A stretch of DNA of 64,000 nt from a virus: positions 16,050 to 80,049 of IMG/VR virus record IMGVR_UViG_3300009183_000070; one strand, written 5' to 3'. Below the pieces are notes generated by a model that worked only from the letters and a program-made list of their open reading frames with translations, had not been told where the DNA came from and made no database searches. The translations under genes and the position numbers were made by a program. Of this stretch, positions 8,539 through 17,523 are shown piece after piece (the stretch's first letter is position 1; the number at the start of each line of letters is the position of its first letter).

Positions 8539-9396
8539 ATGATCAAAACTCTTATTTTTGTTTTTATGACAACTTGCTCCTTACTAGATCAGGAAAATAT
8601 TTCTCAAACACCACCATCTGAAGTCAGTGCCCCATTGATGGAATGGAACAGGTATGTTGGCAAAAATTTCACCATTATGAGCATCGACAACGAGAAAGGC
8701 AAGGAGCTTGTTAATGATCTTGAGAATCTGAAAAAATCAGCCTTAACGAGATGGGGATTTCCTGATGTCAAGTTCACAAAGGAATGCAGAGTATTTGTTG
8801 TTCCAGATTATGATTTGCTCAAAAAATTATTTAATCTAAATGTCGGCAAGGTTCAATTAAGGAAAGAATTGAATGTTATATGGTGTGTTGGGGATGACAA
8901 GCCAAATAAGTCAATTTTTCCTTATTTGACACAAGTTTGTCTTTATGAATATGAAACAGTTGAGTCAACAACTCTGCCAGTTTGGTTCAAAAGGGGTTGT
9001 ATCACACTCAGTACAAGTGTTCCAGATGTGCGTGAAACATTGAAACCTTTCAATGAAATAGCAAGAAAAGAGCAATTCAACCATTCAGCAGAACAAATGT
9101 TCACATTTACAGAGGAAGATTATAATAAGCAGACAACTGAAAACAAGAAGGTTTTTGATCAACAGGCTGCACTTCTTTGCTTGATGTTGAGAAAAGAGTT
9201 CGGCCAATTTAAGTTGCAGGGATTTCTGAGATTGCAAGCTAGAAATAAGCCGGAAGATGTTTTACAATTAGTTTATGGATTCAAAAGTTTTTCTCAGTTT
9301 GATAAGCAATATGTTCGATTTATGAAAGAATTGTGTGCTGATATTGCTGACGATCATACACCAGATTCATATTTGGAAATTAAAAATAGTTTTTGA
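8539..9396 (+). CDS. Exported DUF1570/peptidase-MA-like protein, catalytic motif absent
   Basis: 285 residues. The N-terminus MIKTLIFVFMTTCSLL looks like a lipoprotein signal with Cys13 as possible lipid site. The body has the order seen in planctomycete DUF1570 / peptidase-MA-like proteins: a small alpha/beta start, a VFVVPDYDLLKKLF segment, LPVWFKRGCITLS (where active members have P-W-x-x-EG) and an all-helical tail with FGQFKLQGFLR. I find no HExxH, so it is probably non-catalytic. The ATG is preceded by GGTGA. Origin by capture of a host envelope gene is plausible. Confidence 0.6.
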   Translation: MIKTLIFVFMTTCSLLDQENISQTPPSEVSAPLMEWNRYVGKNFTIMSIDNEKGKELVNDLENLKKSALTRWGFPDVKFTKECRVFVVPDYDLLKKLFNLNVGKVQLRKELNVIWCVGDDKPNKSIFPYLTQVCLYEYETVESTTLPVWFKRGCITLSTSVPDVRETLKPFNEIARKEQFNHSAEQMFTFTEEDYNKQTTENKKVFDQQAALLCLMLRKEFGQFKLQGFLRLQARNKPEDVLQLVYGFKSFSQFDKQYVRFMKELCADIADDHTPDSYLEIKNSF

Positions 9397-9406
9397 GGAT
9401 TCCCCT

Positions 9407-9706
9407 ATGATTTATCTCATGTCTTGGATTATTTTTGGCTTGATGGTTGGCTATATTGCTAAGGTTTTTCACCCCGGTGAGGAACCAGTTGGTTATTTGC
9501 CGACAATTGGAATTGGCGTTGGAGGGACATTTATTGGCGGGGCCATAAATTATCTACTTGGATATGGAGGAAGTCCATTTCAAGCTTCTGGTTTTGTGAT
9601 GTCAATTCTAGGCGGCGTAATATGCTGCGCCTCTTGGAGGTATTATAAACTGAAGACCGAACAGAGTGGACCTAAGTCTTTTTTAAGTGGAAAGAAAGTT
9701 GGTTAA
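9407..9706 (+). CDS. Transglycosylase-associated (GlsB/YeaQ/YmgE) family membrane protein
   Basis: 99 residues from ATG 9407 (TGAGG upstream). Three hydrophobic segments, MSWIIFGLMVGYIAK, GYLPTIGIGVGGTFIGG and GFVMSILGGVICC, with Gly-rich turns, match the small GlsB/YeaQ/YmgE membrane family, which has one W-I-I-x-G-L-x-x-G-x-x-A-K start motif. The family's role is unclear and linked to envelope stress in bacteria. It lies 10 nt after the exported protein gene, so an envelope-directed pair is possible. Family call good, function unknown. Confidence 0.8.
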   Translation: MIYLMSWIIFGLMVGYIAKVFHPGEEPVGYLPTIGIGVGGTFIGGAINYLLGYGGSPFQASGFVMSILGGVICCASWRYYKLKTEQSGPKSFLSGKKVG

Positions 9707-9760
9707 TTGACTGTCAATTGATACAATTAATCCATGCAAGAAGGCGATGGGTAATAGATC

Positions 9761-10000
9761 ATGCTAGATAAAACTGTTGTAGAAGCTCTTAAAAAAACAT
9801 ATTCTAATTTGCACCCTCTGCTTTTTTACAGATCAACAGAGAAAGCAAAGAGTAATGGTGATCTTTTCGATATCGTTGATACGGTGCCGCACAAGTATCC
9901 TCTTATGTGGAACGAAAAGGAAAATAGGTGGTCAAATGTCGCTGATCCTTATTTTGTGGAACAATTTCTAAGCGACTTCAATCAGAAAAACACCACTTGA
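9761..10000 (+). CDS. Small hypothetical protein
   Basis: 79 residues, not recognised. It is a charged, soluble protein with aromatic-rich centre (LLFYRSTEKAKSNGDLFDIV and WNEKENRWSNV). ATG is preceded by GGGTAA-type purines rather than a strong ribosome site. It is in line with the neighbours and followed after 21 nt by another unknown gene, consistent with a single transcript. Confidence 0.6.
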   Translation: MLDKTVVEALKKTYSNLHPLLFYRSTEKAKSNGDLFDIVDTVPHKYPLMWNEKENRWSNVADPYFVEQFLSDFNQKNTT

Positions 10001-10021
10001 TAAAGCGGTATCATTAAAATC

Positions 10022-10684
10022 ATGCGCTTATACGAAGAATATTTCAAAAGACATAAAATAAATGATGTGCCTCTGGTCCATCATGTCAATAATAGTTGCA
10101 TTGTATTCAGAACTAAAGATTATAAAATTTGGTATGATTTATTGTCGATTGATACAATAGTCAGCAGTAATTTTACTTTACCATCTGCTGGAATTCTAAA
10201 TATAAAATGGATTTATAGTGATCATCATCCCGGTCACTATGAAGTTTCATTACATTGTCAAATACATGATGGCTATCTCAATGATAAAATTTTTATGAAC
10301 AAGATGATTTCAAACATTAAATGGCATGATTATGAAAGTTTTATACATTCTTGCATGAAAAATTTCATGAATGTTGATTTAGTCAGGGATAAAGATGAAG
10401 CTTTCGTTTTATGCTGGGAAATGTTTGTGGCATCTTATGATAGCTGGTTCTCAAAACAAGGAGGAGAAATCAAGTATATGCTTTTTCAAACCTTGGATGA
10501 AGAATTAGATACAGCCACAAGGATTGATTTCATAGCAGAAATTCTAAAAAAATTAGCTTATACTTCTCCCGGTGTGTTTCGCAATTGGAAATACGAAGTG
10601 TTAAATAAAGTGCAGTATTTTGCTGACTGGTTTCTAGAATTGATTGATAAAAATGCTAAAGAACTATTGCCCTGTAAGGATTAA
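10022..10684 (+). CDS. Hypothetical protein
   Basis: 220 residues, soluble, not recognised. The sequence is rich in aromatic residues and His (HHPGHYEVSLHCQIHDGY) and has helical C-terminal segments (RIDFIAEILKKLAY, VQYFADWFLELIDK). No signal peptide or membrane helix. It is the first of three consecutive unknown proteins of 200-280 residues with similar composition, all apparently on one transcript ending before the phosphoesterase at 12165. Confidence 0.6.
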   Translation: MRLYEEYFKRHKINDVPLVHHVNNSCIVFRTKDYKIWYDLLSIDTIVSSNFTLPSAGILNIKWIYSDHHPGHYEVSLHCQIHDGYLNDKIFMNKMISNIKWHDYESFIHSCMKNFMNVDLVRDKDEAFVLCWEMFVASYDSWFSKQGGEIKYMLFQTLDEELDTATRIDFIAEILKKLAYTSPGVFRNWKYEVLNKVQYFADWFLELIDKNAKELLPCKD

Positions 10685-10733
10685 AAATCCTGTTTCAAAA
10701 AACTCTTTAGTTCGTCTTCTGACGGACCAGAAA

Positions 10734-11483
10734 ATGCATATTATTTTCTGTGGTCAACATTTTGCTGATTACAAACTTGATGTGGTTGGCGATTATATCG
10801 AAGTAGAGGAAGTATCGGAGGTAGATGATGGATGGATGGCCTCCATATGTCAAAAAACCAATTTAATTGATTATCACGACAGCACTCTTCTTCTTGGTGG
10901 AATTAATTTTTTTGATAACACCAACAATAAAATGGCATCTTTATGTGTTGTGAGTAGTAGCGACAACAATGATTACCTGAGAGTGATAAATCCCATCAAT
11001 TCTTTTTGCAATTTAAGCCCAGATCAAGTATTAGATGTTGTTTTTTATGGTAGCATAAATGATTGTTGGGCTGCACATCTATCATCGAAAGATTTGTGCC
11101 TTGAAATGATTCAAAGTTCAATCAAACCAACAAAACACATTTTGAAAAATGAAAAAACTCCATTGATGGAATATTTTTTTAGATTTAGATTCAATCGTAG
11201 CAGCATTGAGACTTTATCTAGTTTGCCATTTGCCAAGATGGATGGTGGATTTATACTTTTCTTAAATTCAAAGCAACAAAGAAGTGTTTTGAAGGTCACA
11301 TGTTGCTGGCGTGGAAAAAACTCAATTTACAAAGCTTTATTGCTACCCAAGATTCCGAGTCATAATTTTAATTTTTTTGGCAAGAAACAAAATAAACAAT
11401 GTTTGCAATCTAAGGTTTCTTTTGAGAAAATTGAATCGAATTCATTGGATTATGGTTGCACAGTCCTTCTATCAAAGGTGTGA
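10734..11483 (+). CDS. Hypothetical protein
   Basis: 249 residues from ATG 10734; the frame also contains an ATG at 10644 that would overlap the previous gene by 41 nt. I prefer 10734 because it gives a compact start (MHIIFCGQHFAD) and a normal gap. The protein is a Ser/Asn/Cys-containing soluble polypeptide with several beta-like stretches (LDVVGDYIEVEEV, VLDVVFYGS, GGFILFLN). No family recognised. Start uncertain. Confidence 0.55.
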   Translation: MHIIFCGQHFADYKLDVVGDYIEVEEVSEVDDGWMASICQKTNLIDYHDSTLLLGGINFFDNTNNKMASLCVVSSSDNNDYLRVINPINSFCNLSPDQVLDVVFYGSINDCWAAHLSSKDLCLEMIQSSIKPTKHILKNEKTPLMEYFFRFRFNRSSIETLSSLPFAKMDGGFILFLNSKQQRSVLKVTCCWRGKNSIYKALLLPKIPSHNFNFFGKKQNKQCLQSKVSFEKIESNSLDYGCTVLLSKV

Positions 11484-11488
11484 TAGGT

Positions 11489-12160
11489 ATGGTAAAATTA
11501 GATATCATAAATTTGCCTTGTAGGGAAATCACCATGACATATTGCAATCCTCCTTCAGGAGGATTTGCTATAGAGAAGGAAGCAAACAGATTAGTGAATT
11601 GGGACCATTGCCGTGAGCAGTTTGCGGTTAGATTTCTTGAAAAAACAGAGGGTTTTTATTTTTGTCATAAAGCATGTGAAGCTGATAGCGTTACTTGCTT
11701 TCTCAATAAATTTGAAAACATACTTTCGACTAGTGAAGGTTGTGATCTAATGGAAAAAACTCAATTTGCTCACACCAATCAGGAAAAAGTTCTTTATGTG
11801 AAACCAAGTTCTTTTTGGAAGGATTGTTTTTTTAAGAGATCATTGTTTACAATATTAGCTCGTTGCTCTCAAAATTATTTGCCTCACAAAGACAATTTTG
11901 ATGAAGCTCTTTTTTCTCCAAACTTCAAAGAATCAACATACACATATGAAACTAAACCTGCTGTATTGAGATTTATGTTTGGATTCACCAAGTATACTGG
12001 TATATCTCCTGTTACGGCTGAGTCTACAGTTGTCAAGCATGGCTGGAAAGAGGAGTTTTATAAACTTGACGAATCAGAAATAAGAAATCGCTTAGTTCTG
12101 CCAGATGGCGTAAAAAAGAAGTGTAACATTGTTGGATCTGATTCATTGTGGGGGTCATGA
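11489..12160 (+). CDS. Hypothetical protein
   Basis: About 223 residues from ATG 11489, preceded by AAAGGTG at a good spacing; ATG 11534 (AGGGAAA upstream) is an alternative. Not recognised. It has several Cys and aromatic residues (GFYFCHKACEADSVTCFLNKF). A C-terminal KHGWKEEFYKLDESEIRNRL helix is visible. Its TGA is followed 5 nt later by the TTG start of the phosphoesterase, suggesting translation coupling. Confidence 0.55.
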   Translation: MVKLDIINLPCREITMTYCNPPSGGFAIEKEANRLVNWDHCREQFAVRFLEKTEGFYFCHKACEADSVTCFLNKFENILSTSEGCDLMEKTQFAHTNQEKVLYVKPSSFWKDCFFKRSLFTILARCSQNYLPHKDNFDEALFSPNFKESTYTYETKPAVLRFMFGFTKYTGISPVTAESTVVKHGWKEEFYKLDESEIRNRLVLPDGVKKKCNIVGSDSLWGS

Positions 12161-12164
12161 TATT

Positions 12165-12947
12165 TTGAGCAACAAATGGTTCTTCACAGCAGATTGTCAT
12201 TTTGGTCATGCAAACATCATCAAATATTGCAAAAGACCATTCATTTCAAACAATGACATGAAAATCTGCGATTTGATCAAGAATGGCACCATACCCGCAT
12301 CTGACTACAAGGTTCCTGAAATTAGCATTGATCTGATGGATAAGACAATTGCTAAAAGCATAAACGAAGTAGTAGGTAAAAATGACAACTTGGTGATTGT
12401 TGGGGATTTCTGTCTCCCTCATGGTGACAAAAATGAAAAATATTATCGTAGCATGATTAATTGCCAAAATGTTTTTCTAGTTTTGGGCAATCACGATGAC
12501 AGAGATGCCTGCTCGGATGTTTTCACCGCATGTTACGAAAATTATTTATTCAAGATCGATGGGCAAAAAATATTTGTCAATCATTATCCAGCTAGATCTT
12601 GGAATAAGTCTAGCCAAGGATCATGGATGCTATATGGACATGTTCATGATGCATTTCATGATGAAGACAATGGTAGTCTTTCAAAACATGATAAACATGT
12701 TTTGTCTGAAAGTTTTGCTTCATTGATAAGAAAAAGAGGAATTCAACAGGATGGTCTTTTAGACGAATTGCTTGAAATTGTCGCTTCAATGAACGGTTCT
12801 CAATTAACTTTGGATGTAGGTGTCGATAATTTGTTGAGACCAGATTTGCCATTTGGCACTCCTTGGTCAATGTCTGATATTAGGGCTTATATGCAAGAGA
12901 AAATTCCATTATGGAATGCACGAAAAACTGTTCATAGATTGATTTGA
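12165..12947 (+). CDS. Calcineurin-like metallophosphoesterase
   Basis: 260 residues if started at TTG 12165, which has GGGGG about 10 nt upstream; a TTG at 12129 is less likely. Motifs in order: FFTADCHFGHANII (D-x-H), VIVGDFCLPHGD (GD), VLGNHDDRDA (GNHD), VNHYPARSW and LYGHVHDAFH (GHxH). These are the metal ligands of the two-metal phosphoesterase fold. It resembles phage and plasmid phosphoesterases acting on nucleotide or phosphoester substrates. Substrate unknown. The first motif has Cys between Asp and His, a tolerated change. Confidence 0.85.
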   Translation: MSNKWFFTADCHFGHANIIKYCKRPFISNNDMKICDLIKNGTIPASDYKVPEISIDLMDKTIAKSINEVVGKNDNLVIVGDFCLPHGDKNEKYYRSMINCQNVFLVLGNHDDRDACSDVFTACYENYLFKIDGQKIFVNHYPARSWNKSSQGSWMLYGHVHDAFHDEDNGSLSKHDKHVLSESFASLIRKRGIQQDGLLDELLEIVASMNGSQLTLDVGVDNLLRPDLPFGTPWSMSDIRAYMQEKIPLWNARKTVHRLI

Positions 12948-12989
12948 CATTCTTTTATTTACAACCAATCGAATTCATGGTAGTTTGCT

Positions 12990-13036
12990 CCTGTGTGACA
13001 GACACACAGGGATAATGCGACCCTGACACTCGCATT
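12990..13036 (+). promoter_or_regulatory. Double hairpin leader before secreted small protein
   Basis: Two perfect 7-bp hairpins lie in a row: CCTGTGT/ACACAGG (12990-13010) and AATGCGA/TCGCATT (13014-13036). They end about 23 nt before the likely start at 13059. They could protect the 5' end of the mRNA or control translation. No known riboswitch motif recognised. Confidence 0.45.
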
Positions 13037-13058
13037 GATTTTGGTGAGGATGATCCAC

Positions 13059-13400
13059 ATGAGGATTTTCGCTGCTTTCGCTTTGGTTTTTGTTGTAGCT
13101 TCCAGCGCACAGGCTAAACCTTTCGGTTTGTTTTCGCCACGAAAGACAACTAACAACAGGCCCGTGGCGAACGCTGTTAATTTTTCGCTAGGCACCGCTC
13201 AGTCTGTTGCCAACCATATGGCCAAAATAGGAAGAATAGGCCATTTTGGCGGCAACCCCTATCCCCGTGAAGGGGTTGGAATGGGTACAACTGCACAACA
13301 AGCGATTCGTAATTGTTGCTTTTATGGACAATACACCATCAAGGATCAAGGTGTAGCCCAAGGAAATAACGGGATGTGGTACGCTTGTAATCGATATTGA
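13059..13400 (+). CDS. Small exported planctomycete-type protein
   Basis: 113 residues from ATG 13059 (GGTGAGG 9 nt upstream). MRIFAAFALVFVVASSAQA is a clear signal peptide with AQA cleavage. The mature part has GTAQSVANHMAKIGRIGHFGG, EGVGMGTTAQQAIRNCCFYG and a final NGMWYACNRY. This pattern (Met-rich helix, GHxGG, EGVG, a double Cys and a C-terminal W-Y-A) is one I associate with small secreted proteins abundant in Planctomycetes. It appears more GC-rich than its neighbours, supporting recent host acquisition. Role unknown. A strong terminator follows. Confidence 0.75.
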   Translation: MRIFAAFALVFVVASSAQAKPFGLFSPRKTTNNRPVANAVNFSLGTAQSVANHMAKIGRIGHFGGNPYPREGVGMGTTAQQAIRNCCFYGQYTIKDQGVAQGNNGMWYACNRY

Positions 13401-13426
13401 TTTAATAGCAGTATAACAATTTCAAA

Positions 13427-13457
13427 AAAAACCGGGACATTTTTGTCTCGGTTTTTT
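13427..13457 (+). terminator. Rho-independent terminator
   Basis: Stem ACCGGGACA / TGTCTCGGT with a TTTT loop followed by a T run, 30 nt after the secreted protein gene. Confidence 0.85.
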
Positions 13458-13525
13458 ATTCTACACACTCTGATAAAATTGATGTCGAGGAATCAACTGC
13501 TCGATAATTTACAGGATAAAATTCT

Positions 13526-14326
13526 ATGAATAATAAGTTCCTAATCGGACAACGCCTTGTCTTTCAGAACCAAGAAGTTTGTGTAATCACACATGATTCG
13601 GAAAAAAATAAATACTTTTGTCAGGTAGGAGAGGCTGGTTTGCAAATGTGGATTCCTGAAGATCAACTTCAGGAAGGATTGCCAGATGGTCCTCCAACTA
13701 CGCATTTCAATAGGCGAACTCCTCATCTCATGATTGTGGATAGCTTTTATAAAAATCCTGATGAAATTCGCAACTTCGCTATGCAGCAAGAGTTCACCTA
13801 TGATAATCGATTCTATAAGGGACAAAGAACCAAGGAAAGATATCTCTGGCCTTATCTTAAGGAAGAATTTGAAAGAATTATTGGAAGACCAATTGTTGAC
13901 TGGTTAGATCAGCCAGCAAATGGATGTTTCCAAATCACTGGCTTTCAAGACCCCTTGGTTTATCATAGTGATGCTCAAAGCTATGCCGCTGCAATTTACC
14001 TCACTCCATTTGCTCCTCCTTCAGCCGGAACAAGTTTTTGGCGTGATAAGAAGCATCATGTTCGTCGTCCTCCAAATCACCCTTTGGAATTTGATAGGTT
14101 CTCAAGCGATCAGGAAAGAATTCAAGTTGCAGATGAAGTTTACAATGACTACAACATTCTTCATCCTGATAATTGGGAATTAGTCGATAGGGTTGGAGCA
14201 ATCTACAATCGTCTTGCTATTTGGGATGCAAAGATGATCCACTCGGCAAGTACATACGAAGGACTAATTAGCGAAGTAGTTGATAAGGCAAGATTGGTTC
14301 AACTTTTCTTTTTTACTGTTAGATAA
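13526..14326 (+). CDS. 2-oxoglutarate/Fe(II) oxygenase-like protein (DUF6445-like)
   Basis: 266 residues. After an N-terminal 60-residue beta-rich part (QRLVFQNQEVCVITHD), the core has HLMIVDSFYKNPDEIRNFA, then ITGFQDPLVYHSDAQSYAAAIYLTP with the HxD iron ligands (HSD, about residue 153), PPSAGTSFWRDKK, and a distal YNRLAIWDAKMIHSAS with the second His. This is the double-stranded beta-helix pattern of DUF6445-type oxygenases, which occur in phages and in natural-product clusters. It would hydroxylate an unknown target using 2-oxoglutarate. The gene stands alone between two hairpins. Fold call good. Confidence 0.78.
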   Translation: MNNKFLIGQRLVFQNQEVCVITHDSEKNKYFCQVGEAGLQMWIPEDQLQEGLPDGPPTTHFNRRTPHLMIVDSFYKNPDEIRNFAMQQEFTYDNRFYKGQRTKERYLWPYLKEEFERIIGRPIVDWLDQPANGCFQITGFQDPLVYHSDAQSYAAAIYLTPFAPPSAGTSFWRDKKHHVRRPPNHPLEFDRFSSDQERIQVADEVYNDYNILHPDNWELVDRVGAIYNRLAIWDAKMIHSASTYEGLISEVVDKARLVQLFFFTVR

Positions 14327-14346
14327 TTGGTATTTTTGAGAAAATA

Positions 14347-14386
14347 TAGAACCCGCATTCTCTTTTTTTAGAGACTGCGGGTTCTA
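14347..14386 (+). terminator. Long hairpin, possible bidirectional terminator
   Basis: Eleven-base-pair stem TAGAACCCGCA / TGCGGGTTCTA extended by TCTC/GAGA around a T-rich loop, 20 nt after the oxygenase gene. It lacks a clear T tract after the stem, so processing or attenuation is also possible. Confidence 0.55.
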
Positions 14387-14425
14387 TCATATATAAGTTA
14401 GTTATATTTTTCTGAGGAGCAAACC

Positions 14426-15154
14426 GTGGAAAATCAGGAAGAAGTTTTAGCACAAGTTAAATTAAACCATGCCAATCCTCTTGCCAATAAAAACATTGGC
14501 GATACTCCAATCAATTGGGATAGTAGTTCAGGTGATCCAACTGCTGTTGCAAATGCAGAATTTGATGGAACCAACTTCACAGCTTATTTTGAAAATAATC
14601 TAGTAGGAGTTTTTTTAACAGAAGCAACAAGTGATACAAAGGGAAGTATTTATTGGGACAAAACATTTGACTATACGAGAAATATACATTTTAGTGGCGT
14701 TATTTCTGCTGGCAATGGAGATGGAGCAGACGGCATAACTGTATTTTTTGGTTGTGATAATTCATTGACTTCAAGAGATAATGCTACAAATGGAATAGCT
14801 ATTTATTTCTCTGAATATGAAGGTAATATCGTGCAAATTTTTTGGGACGGTAATCAAATTTTTGATGTTTACGAAGATTTGGGAACAGGAGATTTCAATA
14901 CAAATTTTTCTTTAGATGATTTAACATGGAGACAATTTGATATTATTTATCAATATGTTGATATCACAAACTCTTATGTTACTGTTCTACTAAATGGCGT
15001 TTTCATTTGTCGTGTCAGAGTGGATGGCGAATGGGTCGAAAACGCTGGATCTATCGTTGGAATTAGTGGCTGGTGTGGTGCCAGCAATAATGATCATTGT
15101 TGCAAAAAGTTTCAGGCGAAAAGTGCAAATCCTTGGCTTTTGATTAATGGGTAA
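14426..15154 (+). CDS. L-type-lectin-like secreted/virion protein 1
   Basis: 242 residues from GTG 14426 (GAGGAG upstream). After a short N-terminus it starts the shared domain NHANPLANKNIGDTPINWD, then GSIYWDKTFDYTRNIHFSG, ADGITVFFGCDN and a C-terminal KKFQAKSANPWLLING. This matches the legume (L-type) lectin-like jelly roll seen in glycan-binding modules, where the DG-x-x-FF strand and an Asp/Asn loop bind calcium and sugar. Two paralogs follow directly. No signal peptide is visible, which favours a virion receptor-binding or decoration role. Lectin fold is inferred from pattern only. Confidence 0.65.
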   Translation: MENQEEVLAQVKLNHANPLANKNIGDTPINWDSSSGDPTAVANAEFDGTNFTAYFENNLVGVFLTEATSDTKGSIYWDKTFDYTRNIHFSGVISAGNGDGADGITVFFGCDNSLTSRDNATNGIAIYFSEYEGNIVQIFWDGNQIFDVYEDLGTGDFNTNFSLDDLTWRQFDIIYQYVDITNSYVTVLLNGVFICRVRVDGEWVENAGSIVGISGWCGASNNDHCCKKFQAKSANPWLLING

Positions 15155-15168
15155 AGAAAGAGGTAAAA

Positions 15169-16551
15169 ATGCAAAACAATAGCGGACCAAAAAAATCTAG
15201 AAATCCACTACAACCAGAAGCTCTTGGTGATTCTCCAATAGTTTGGAACAGTGGAATGGGTGATCCAACTTTACTTGGAGCCAATCTTAATGGAAATGCG
15301 AGTTTCGTTGATGCAGATAAAGGAGTTATACTTTCTACTGATTCAGATGGAAGTTCAGGAAGTTTGTATTGGCAAAATAATTTTGATTATGCAAATGATC
15401 TCTACATTAAGATGACCATCCATGCTGACCATATTTCTGGAAGTGGTGGACTTGGATGGACTTTGTTTTTAGGTTCTGATACAAATTATACATTTATAAA
15501 TGACGAAACAGGTTCAATAAATGTGTTTTTTGACGATGGTTTTTATGGTAATCCTTTTACCGATGCTCTTAGTTTGTGGGTTGATGGAACGAAAGTAGGA
15601 GGAGAAGGGTCAAATTATTATGTGGCTGATCCTCTTGATAATTCAGTTTCAAAAAATGTTGAGGTTTTATTCCAACACGATAAATCTGATTTTAATTACA
15701 TAACAGTTTTTATAGATGGTAAATATATTTGCAAAGCAAATGTAGGGACATGGACACCCGGCGGCAACTTTATTGGAGTAAGTGCTGCAAGCTCAGTTAG
15801 TTCAGAATATGTCAACAACCATTACATAAAATCCATGGAAGTAAGAAGCATAGTTCCATGGATAAATGTCAATTATCCAAAAATTCCAAAGAAAAATGAT
15901 AAAATTTTTATTCTCATCAATGACACTTATGTTGATTATGTTGCTGAGGGATCTGACTTTGGAAATGAACCAAACAATATTATGGCTTACTTAGATGCTA
16001 ATACCATCGCTTATGAAACATTTATAGACATATCAGAGTCTGGATGGGACAATATATTTGTTTTAGGAAAAGCTGGTTATGTTATGATTTCTGACATTGA
16101 AAATGATGATATTCTTCCAGATTTGACTTCAGGCGCTAAAAATAAAATCAACAATTTTGTTTCTTCTGGTGGTAAGTTGTTGATGTTTAACCCCTCAAAT
16201 GGAGATGTGGTTCCTTTCTTGAACGATATATTTAGCTTTAGTATTACTGGTGGTGGAGAGGGTGGACCTTCTGAGCCAATAAGCCTCACAGTTGATGGTT
16301 CTGGTCTTTTCCCAAGTGAAAGTGCTACTATTCCCAATTTAGATGCTACTAGTTCTTTAGACACTACTAGTTTGCCAGTAAATTCTGTAACAATTTACGA
16401 GGAAAATGGTGCGAATGAATCTGTAGTAACCATGATTCCATATGGTTCTGGGAAAATATATGTTCTTGGCTGGGATTGGTATGATGCTGCGCCGATAGGT
16501 GCAGAAGATGGTGGTTGGCTACATTTGCTTGAGTCTATTTTGCAATCTTGA
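15169..16551 (+). CDS. L-type-lectin-like protein 2 with C-terminal GATase-like domain
   Basis: 460 residues (GAAAGAGG upstream). Residues 1-225 repeat the lectin-like domain (EALGDSPIVWNSGMGDPTL, GSLYWQNNFDYAND). Residues 240-460 form a class I glutamine-amidotransferase-like alpha/beta domain: KIFILINDTYVDYV, NIMAYLDANTIAYETF, FVSSGGKLLMFNP and IYVLGWDWYDAAP. The same second domain occurs at the C-terminus of the protein at 20527. No catalytic Cys is visible, so it is probably a structural or ligand-binding domain. It lies 15 nt after paralog 1. Possibly a fibre-tip protein. Confidence 0.62.
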   Translation: MQNNSGPKKSRNPLQPEALGDSPIVWNSGMGDPTLLGANLNGNASFVDADKGVILSTDSDGSSGSLYWQNNFDYANDLYIKMTIHADHISGSGGLGWTLFLGSDTNYTFINDETGSINVFFDDGFYGNPFTDALSLWVDGTKVGGEGSNYYVADPLDNSVSKNVEVLFQHDKSDFNYITVFIDGKYICKANVGTWTPGGNFIGVSAASSVSSEYVNNHYIKSMEVRSIVPWINVNYPKIPKKNDKIFILINDTYVDYVAEGSDFGNEPNNIMAYLDANTIAYETFIDISESGWDNIFVLGKAGYVMISDIENDDILPDLTSGAKNKINNFVSSGGKLLMFNPSNGDVVPFLNDIFSFSITGGGEGGPSEPISLTVDGSGLFPSESATIPNLDATSSLDTTSLPVNSVTIYEENGANESVVTMIPYGSGKIYVLGWDWYDAAPIGAEDGGWLHLLESILQS

Positions 16552-16559
16552 GGAGTGAA

Positions 16560-17429
16560 ATGTTAAATCTTGATGTATCAACGGATAAATTTGCAGATTT
16601 GAAAAAACTTTTCAACAATGCTAATGTTCATTATCGAATATTTGGCACAAGCTCTGATGGTTTGACTACCACTTTGAAATTCAACAAAAAAGTTGATTTT
16701 GAAAAAGCCAAAGAAATAATCGATGGAAAAGTAGTTGCCCAAGGTAATCTTATTCATGCAAATCCACTAGGTAGTATAAACATTGGAGATAATCACATCG
16801 ATTGGCTTGGAGATATGGGTAGCCCCACTTTGTTTGGTGGCACTGTGAATGGAGATGCTTCATATTTAGGCGATATTTCTGGTCCCCAAAAAAGGAATTT
16901 CGTATATCTTACTCCAGATTCAAATAATCAGTTAGGCAGTATTGCTTGGGAAAAAAATTATAATTATTCTAAAAATATTTTAGTTAAGGCAACAACATAC
17001 AGTGGCGGCGATAGCGGAGATGGAATAACATTCTTTTTTGGGTCCGATTCAGAGAATCATAGTGGTTCTGATGACAATGGAGCCCTTGCTGTTTACATTG
17101 ATGAATTAAATGACAGTACAATTAAAGTTTATATTGAAGGATCTTTACAAACTACATTTTATACAAACCAAAATTTGGATTATGAAAGAGCAACGAGTTG
17201 GATTTTTTTGATAAATTGGGAGTATGATTTTGCAGGCGACTTAAAAGGTTATTTGTCAGTTTACATCAACAATTCATTTCAATTGAAAATTGATATCACT
17301 TCTTGGGCACAAGAAGGTGGACCATACATTGGCGTTTCTGCTAAAACATCAGCAGGCACAAACAACAGGCATCTGATAAGTCAATTTCAAGTTATGGGCG
17401 CTAATCCATGGCTTGCTATCAACAAGTAA
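16560..17429 (+). CDS. L-type-lectin-like protein 3
   Basis: 289 residues from ATG 16560 (AGGAG just upstream; the previous gene ends at 16551). An N-terminal 65-residue alpha/beta domain (DVSTDKFADLKKLFNN, LKFNKKVDFEKAKEII) precedes the same lectin-like module: HANPLGSINIGDNHIDWLG, GSIAWEKNYNYSKNILV, DGITFFFGSDSE and a final FQVMGANPWLAINK. Ends before a strong terminator, so 14426-17429 looks like one transcription unit of three paralogs. Confidence 0.65.
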   Translation: MLNLDVSTDKFADLKKLFNNANVHYRIFGTSSDGLTTTLKFNKKVDFEKAKEIIDGKVVAQGNLIHANPLGSINIGDNHIDWLGDMGSPTLFGGTVNGDASYLGDISGPQKRNFVYLTPDSNNQLGSIAWEKNYNYSKNILVKATTYSGGDSGDGITFFFGSDSENHSGSDDNGALAVYIDELNDSTIKVYIEGSLQTTFYTNQNLDYERATSWIFLINWEYDFAGDLKGYLSVYINNSFQLKIDITSWAQEGGPYIGVSAKTSAGTNNRHLISQFQVMGANPWLAINK

Positions 17430-17465
17430 AAAAAGTTTGAAAAATTTTATCTATCCAACTGAATG

Positions 17466-17507
17466 AACTGCTTCCTTGATCGAATTAGATTAGGGAGCAG
17501 TTTTTTG
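17466..17507 (+). terminator. Rho-independent terminator of the lectin cluster
   Basis: Stem AACTGCTTCCT / AGGGAGCAGTT (one mismatch) followed by TTTTTT, 37 nt after the third lectin-like gene. Confidence 0.85.
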
Positions 17508-17523
17508 GTTTGGAGTGCTAATC

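Noticed and set aside
15169-17429. Lectin-like genes as one broken gene
   Set aside because: Each has its own start signal and a complete domain.
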